A stretch of DNA of 64,000 nt from an uncultured Atopobiaceae bacterium (GTDB lineage Bacteria; Actinomycetota; Coriobacteriia; Coriobacteriales; Atopobiaceae), in the NCBI GenBank assembly GCA_944321515.1, contig CALULO010000005.1, forward strand, positions 124,001 through 188,000, read 5' to 3'. Below are positions 60,467 to 64,000 of the stretch, piece after piece. Position numbers and translations under genes: made by a program. Below the pieces are notes generated by a model. The model was not told the DNA's origin. It made no database searches and saw nothing but the letters and a program-made list of their open reading frames with translations. The first letter of the stretch is position 1; every line of letters starts with the position of its first letter.

Positions 60467-61642
60467 ATGGCACGGGACGGCGAGAAGAACGACGAGAGGC
60501 CCAAGGGCGGGCTGCTGGGCGACTTCTCGGTCTCCCAGGTCCTGGCGACCGGCCTTGCCGCGGCGACCTCCTTCGCCCTCTCCACGCAGATCGGCATCGC
60601 GGGGTCGATCATCGGCGCGGTCATCGGCGCCGTGGCCTCCTCGGTGGCGACGCAGGTCTACCGCACCATCCTGCACAACTCCGCCGAGAAGCTCCGCGGG
60701 CTGGGACAGGACCCGGCGACGCCGGTGACAGGTGCGCCGGGAGCAGGCGTGCCAGAGGCGGGCGCCCCCGGCCCCGCCGACGAGACCCCCTGGGCGGTCG
60801 CCGCCGGCACCGTCGTCATGGCGTCGGGCGCGGACGAGGGGGCGGCCAGCGACGCCACCCGCGTGGCTCCCGCCTCCCCCGCCGACAAGACCACCGTCGC
60901 GCCGAGGCCCGTGGACAGCCCGGAGGGCGCGGACGCCCCCGCCGCCGGCACCATGGTGTCCACCCAGCACGTCGGCTCCATCTCCGGGCGCGCGAGCGTA
61001 GAGGAGGTCGCCGAGTCCGGCACCCCCATCGCCCCGCGCGAGGTGCGCTACGCCGCCCGCGCCCGCGAGCAGGCTAGGATACGTCGCCGCGCCGCCGTCA
61101 TCGCAACCGCGGTGGCCGTTGCAGCGGTGCTCGTCTTCGCCCTCGTGGTGAGCGTGGCCACAAAGGGGACCGGCATCGGGCCCGCGCCGCAGGCCAGCGC
61201 ACCCGCGGAGGAGCAGACGACCGAGAGCCCCAGCCAGGGCACGACCTCCCAGCCCGAGGTCACGACCCATCAGGAGAGCGCCCCGCAGGCCACCCAGCCC
61301 ACCGAGGGCACCAGCTCCGAGAACACCGGCACGAGCGAGCCCGCCACGCCCAGCCAGACCAACGAAGGCGACGGCTCCACGCAGTCCCAGACCACGCAGG
61401 AGAACGGCTCGTCTTCCAGCGGCACCGGCACCAGCGGCAACGCGGGCGGCGGCGCCAGCTCCGGCACCGGCAGCGGGGCCAGCAGCTCCGGCAGCAGCAC
61501 CTCCACCACCGGCGGGGCCGAGTCGGAGGGTACCGGCTCGACGACGGGCGGGTCCTCCTCGAGCGGCGCCGCGGGCGGCACCTCTGCCACCACTGGGACC
61601 ACCACAGGCTCCACCACCGGCACCGGCACCAGCGGCAACTAG
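60467..61642 (+). CDS. membrane protein with Ser/Thr/Gly-rich C-terminal half, unknown
   Basis: A 391-residue protein I do not recognise. An N-terminal segment has Gly/Ala-rich hydrophobic sequence (GIAGSIIGAVIGAVASSVAT), then an Ala/Pro-rich linker (about 75-190), a basic stretch and a membrane helix (AAVIATAVAVAAVLVFALVV, about 205-225). The remaining 165 residues are Ser/Thr/Gly/Gln/Glu low complexity, like a wall-spanning or glycosylated stalk, with no LPxTG motif. ATG 60467 has AAGGGGG upstream. It starts MARDGEKNDE because of a 12-mer copy (60479). Confidence 0.75.
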   Translation: MARDGEKNDERPKGGLLGDFSVSQVLATGLAAATSFALSTQIGIAGSIIGAVIGAVASSVATQVYRTILHNSAEKLRGLGQDPATPVTGAPGAGVPEAGAPGPADETPWAVAAGTVVMASGADEGAASDATRVAPASPADKTTVAPRPVDSPEGADAPAAGTMVSTQHVGSISGRASVEEVAESGTPIAPREVRYAARAREQARIRRRAAVIATAVAVAAVLVFALVVSVATKGTGIGPAPQASAPAEEQTTESPSQGTTSQPEVTTHQESAPQATQPTEGTSSENTGTSEPATPSQTNEGDGSTQSQTTQENGSSSSGTGTSGNAGGGASSGTGSGASSSGSSTSTTGGAESEGTGSTTGGSSSSGAAGGTSATTGTTTGSTTGTGTSGN

Positions 61643-61815
61643 CGTCGCGAGCGCCGGAGCACGCCGCGGCCCACGCTCGGCCCCCCGCGCGCCCACGATC
61701 CCGAGACGCACCGCACCCACAGCCCCAAGCCCCGACCCCCGCTCGCCTCCCGCCCACGGCCATGCGCTAGAATCGTGTGCCACTATACACGCGCGAAGAA
61801 GGGAGTCTCACCCAC

Positions 61816-63228
61816 ATGGAGCGTCCGAACGCCTGGAAGGAGTACAGCGCCGAGCAGCTCGACGCGCTGCACTACCTCTGCGAGGGCTACAAGTCCTTCA
61901 TCTCCGACAACAAGACCGAGCGCGAGTGCGTCACCGCGAGCGTCCGCATGGCCGAGGATGCCGGCTACGTGAACCTGGCCGACCGCATCGCCTCCGGCGA
62001 GCCGCTCAAGGCGGGCGACAAGGTCTACGCGGTCAACCGCGGCAAGAGCCTCATGCTCGTCCACCTGGGCACCGAGCCGCTGGAGCGCGGCGTCAACATC
62101 CTCGGCGCGCACATCGACTCCCCGCGCCTGGACGTCAAGCAGGACCCGCTGGAGGAGAAGAACGAGATTGTCACGCTGGACACGCACTACTACGGCGGCG
62201 TGAAGAAGTACCAGTGGGTCACCATGCCGCTGGCCATCCACGGCGTGGTCTGCAAGAAGGACGGCACCACGGTCAACGTGGTGATCGGCGAGGACGAGGC
62301 CGACCCGGTCTTCTGCATCTCCGACCTTCTCCCCCACCTGGGCTCGCAGCAGATGTCCAAGAAGGCCACCGAGGTCATCGAGGGCGAGATGCTCGACGTG
62401 CTGGTGGGCAACCGCCCGCTGGTGATCGAGGAGGGCGCGGACGGCGAGAAGGACGCCGACGCCGAGAAGAACCCGGTCAAGGCCGGCGTCGTCGCGCTGC
62501 TCAAAGAGCAGCTCGGCATCGAGGAGGAGGATCTGCTGTCCGCCGAGCTCGAGGTCGTGCCGGCCGGCGCGGCCCGCGACCTGGGCCTGGACCGCTCGAT
62601 GATCCTCGGCTACGGCCAGGACGACCGCGTGTGCGCCTACACGAGCCTCGTGGCGCAGCTCGACTGCAAGGAACCCGTGCGCACCGCCGTCTGCCTGCTC
62701 GTTGACAAGGAGGAGATCGGCTCCGTGGGCGCCACCGGCATGACGAGCCACTTCTTCGAGGACACGATGGCCGAGGTGCTGGAGCTCGCCGGCGAGAAGG
62801 GCGCGCTGGCGCTGCGTCGCTGCCTGGCCGCCTCGAGCATGCTCTCGAGCGACGTCTCGGCCGCCTTCGACCCCGCGTTCGCGAGCGTCTTCGAGCCGAA
62901 GAACTCCGCGTACCTGGGCCACGGCCTCACGTTCAACAAGTTCACCGGCAGCCGCGGCAAGTCCGGCTCCAACGACGCCGACGCCGAGTACGTGGCCACC
63001 ATCCGTCGCGTGATGGACGAGGGCGGCGTGCACTTCCAGACCGCCGAGCTCGGCAAGGTCGACGCGGGCGGCGGCGGCACGATCGCCTACATCCTGGCCA
63101 CCTACGGCATGAGCGTCATCGACTGTGGCGTGCCCGTGCTCTCCATGCACGCGCCGTGGGAGACCACGAGCAAGGCCGACGTCTACGAGGCGTATCGCGG
63201 CTACCAGGAGTTCCTCAAGCTGGCGTAA
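61816..63228 (+). CDS. M18-family zinc aminopeptidase
   Basis: A 470-residue peptidase. GAHIDSPRLDVKQDP carries a zinc His and catalytic Asp, DKEEIGSVGATGMTSHFFED the catalytic Glu pair, SSDVSAAFDPAF and FNKFTGSRGKSGSNDADAEY further M18 marks, and PVLSMHAPWETTSKAD the last zinc His. M18 enzymes are dodecameric cytoplasmic aminopeptidases that remove N-terminal residues, often acidic or leucine. The ATG at 61816 (MERPNAWKEY) follows GGGAG; an in-frame GTG at 61777 would add 13 residues over the promoter's TAGAAT (61768). The insert DGEKDADAEKN carries a 12-mer copy (62443). Confidence 0.92.
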   Translation: MERPNAWKEYSAEQLDALHYLCEGYKSFISDNKTERECVTASVRMAEDAGYVNLADRIASGEPLKAGDKVYAVNRGKSLMLVHLGTEPLERGVNILGAHIDSPRLDVKQDPLEEKNEIVTLDTHYYGGVKKYQWVTMPLAIHGVVCKKDGTTVNVVIGEDEADPVFCISDLLPHLGSQQMSKKATEVIEGEMLDVLVGNRPLVIEEGADGEKDADAEKNPVKAGVVALLKEQLGIEEEDLLSAELEVVPAGAARDLGLDRSMILGYGQDDRVCAYTSLVAQLDCKEPVRTAVCLLVDKEEIGSVGATGMTSHFFEDTMAEVLELAGEKGALALRRCLAASSMLSSDVSAAFDPAFASVFEPKNSAYLGHGLTFNKFTGSRGKSGSNDADAEYVATIRRVMDEGGVHFQTAELGKVDAGGGGTIAYILATYGMSVIDCGVPVLSMHAPWETTSKADVYEAYRGYQEFLKLA

Positions 63229-63249
63229 GGCGGTACGCCTGAAACCCGT

Positions 63250-63314
63250 GAGGCCCCGAGGTTCCACGCGGAAGTGCTCTTCGAGAAACTTCCGCTTAGG
63301 AACCTCGGGGCCTC
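63250..63314 (+). terminator. two-tier rho-independent terminator of the M18 gene
   Basis: Outer stem GAGGCCCCGAGGTTCC (63250-63265) with GGAACCTCGGGGCCTC (63299-63314), inner stem GCGGAAGT (63268) with ACTTCCGC (63288), and a loop containing CTTCGAGAA. The inner part is nearly identical to that of the gpmA terminator at 33733. Confidence 0.88.
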
Positions 63315-63434
63315 TTGCGTTCTGTGTCGGCCGCGGCCGCGGGAGGAACTCCCGGGGTGCGCGTACAGGGCCTCTGCCGCGGAGGGGCGCTGGGGGCCGC
63401 TAATGGCTGGCGCGCCGCCTTGGCCCCAGCTCCT

Positions 63435-64000
63435 TTATCCCAGCAGGGACATGACCTCGCGCTTGGCGGCGAGGAACTCGTCGGTGAGCTCGAAGCCGCC
63501 CGGGGCGTCGTCGGCGCGCCGCACGACCACCTCGCCGGCCACGTGACTCGGCTCGCCCGCGGAGGGGGCGCCGGCCAGCACGTAGACGCGGCTCGCCATG
63601 CTCACGGCCTCGTCCACGTCGTGCGTGATGACCAGGGCGGACAGGCCCAGCTCGCGCGCCACGCCCACGAACCAGCGGCGCACGTCCACGCGAGTCAGGG
63701 CGTCGAGGGCGGAGAACGGCTCGTCGAGCAGCGTCACGTCCGCGCCCATGAGGTAGGTGCGCAGGAACGCCGCGCGCTGGCGCATACCGCCGGAGAGCTC
63801 ACTGGGCCACTTAAGCTCGCAGCCCGCCAGGCCGAAGCGCTCGAAGAGGGGCTCGGCCTTGGCGCGGGCCTCGGCGCGGCGCATGCCCCCCAGCACCAGC
63901 GGCAGGCACACGTTGTCGATGATGCGACGGCTCGGGAGCAGCAGGTCCTTCTGGAGCATGTAGCTCACGCGGCCCGGGCAGCCGGTCACGTCCTCGCCGT
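63435..64000 (-). CDS. ABC importer ATPase (nitrate/sulfonate/thiamine-precursor type), N-terminus outside window
   Basis: The visible 188 residues are the C-terminal part of an ABC ATPase: Q-loop SYMLQKDLLLPSRRIIDNVC, signature ELSGGMRQRAAFLRTYLMGA, Walker B VTLLDEPFSALDALTR and H-loop ALVITHDVDEAVSMASRVYV. The LDEPFSALDALTR form and MLQKDLLLPW-like Q-loop place it in the SsuB/TauB/ThiZ group, which powers import of sulfonates, nitrate or thiamine precursors. The Walker A motif lies beyond base 64000. The frame is open through the window edge. The partner permease and binding protein are not visible. Confidence 0.9.
   Translation of the reverse strand, partial: GEDVTGCPGRVSYMLQKDLLLPSRRIIDNVCLPLVLGGMRRAEARAKAEPLFERFGLAGCELKWPSELSGGMRQRAAFLRTYLMGADVTLLDEPFSALDALTRVDVRRWFVGVARELGLSALVITHDVDEAVSMASRVYVLAGAPSAGEPSHVAGEVVVRRADDAPGGFELTDEFLAAKREVMSLLG

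Noticed and set aside
60083..61783. A long minus-strand frame over the Ser/Thr/Gly-rich protein
   Set aside because: It is a Gly/Ala/Arg repeat-like shadow without SD; the + strand frame has an SD, a helix and a normal start.

Overview
The window is high-GC DNA (I estimate around 70% G+C by eye, not computed). Codon use is strongly G/C-ending, SD sequences are clear, and the gene content (SufCBDSU with a trailing Rrf2 regulator, a Dlt teichoic-acid D-alanylation operon, two Feo iron systems, few IS-like features) fits a Coriobacteriia member of the Olsenella/Atopobiaceae type. That placement is inference from gene content and style; no rRNA lies in the window. I see no rRNA, tRNA, prophage, transposase or CRISPR-Cas locus.

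Layout. 1-5.7 kb: a cut-off DEDDh exonuclease, a nitroreductase, a gene remnant, a LysR regulator and a divergent P-type (H+-ATPase-like) pump whose N-terminus is full of repeats. 6-11 kb: an ABC exporter, a UvrA paralogue lacking the UvrB-binding region, and a deoxyinosine-type glycosylase. 11.5-15.5 kb: an HPr-like protein, a response regulator coupled to a TVP38-type membrane protein, a LOG-family protein and a small anchored protein. 15.7-18.6 kb: a FeoA-FeoB fusion with a small membrane protein. 18.8-26.4 kb: DegV, a broken DXS-like gene, a Crp/Fnr regulator, a DUF2130 coiled-coil protein, HtrA and a winged-helix regulator. 26.5-32.3 kb: a polar amino-acid ABC importer with two binding proteins, followed by a divergent glutamine-synthetase-like protein. 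32.5-44.3 kb: a block rich in iron and metal functions (FeoB-associated Cys-rich protein, ZIP transporter, AraC regulator with two YbtP/Q-like ABC half-transporters, FeoA-FeoA-FeoB and a Cys-rich/HMA fusion), with phosphoglycerate mutase inside it. 44.8-52.2 kb: a BASS-family transporter and sufCBDSU-rrf2. 52.3-64 kb: a beta-lactamase-fold hydrolase, dltABCDX, class II aldolase, a Ser/Thr/Gly-rich membrane protein, an M18 aminopeptidase and a cut-off ABC ATPase.

How the genes work together. Several iron genes carry a 16-bp operator-like sequence GTTAR-N6-YTAAC resembling DtxR/IdeR boxes (18614, 32812, 36605, 43545), and one such box (34517) sits upstream of what looks like a small RNA ending in a strong terminator (about 34350-34505). 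Iron uptake, Fe-S assembly and the YbtPQ-like exporters therefore look like parts of one iron-homeostasis network. The dlt and suf operons are tightly coupled by overlapping stop and start codons.

The most unusual content is repetitive. (1) The 12-mer GGCGAGAAGRAC, almost always followed by C or G, occurs exactly 31 times on the two strands, more than half in intergenic DNA and otherwise often within the first 25 codons of genes. (2) There are three arrays of about 50-bp imperfect palindromes with a 61-62 bp period (5738-5911, 46017-46373, 58741-59098). (3) An unrelated palindrome array has an exact 62-bp period (33931-34260) and the 12-mer in alternate spacers. (4) A third palindrome family (GAGGTTGCGC...) occurs at 3058-3174, 11186-11302 and 11881-12058, and has entered the coding sequence of the P-type ATPase. 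I do not recognise these as any described element; together they are the best candidate in the window for an undescribed system.
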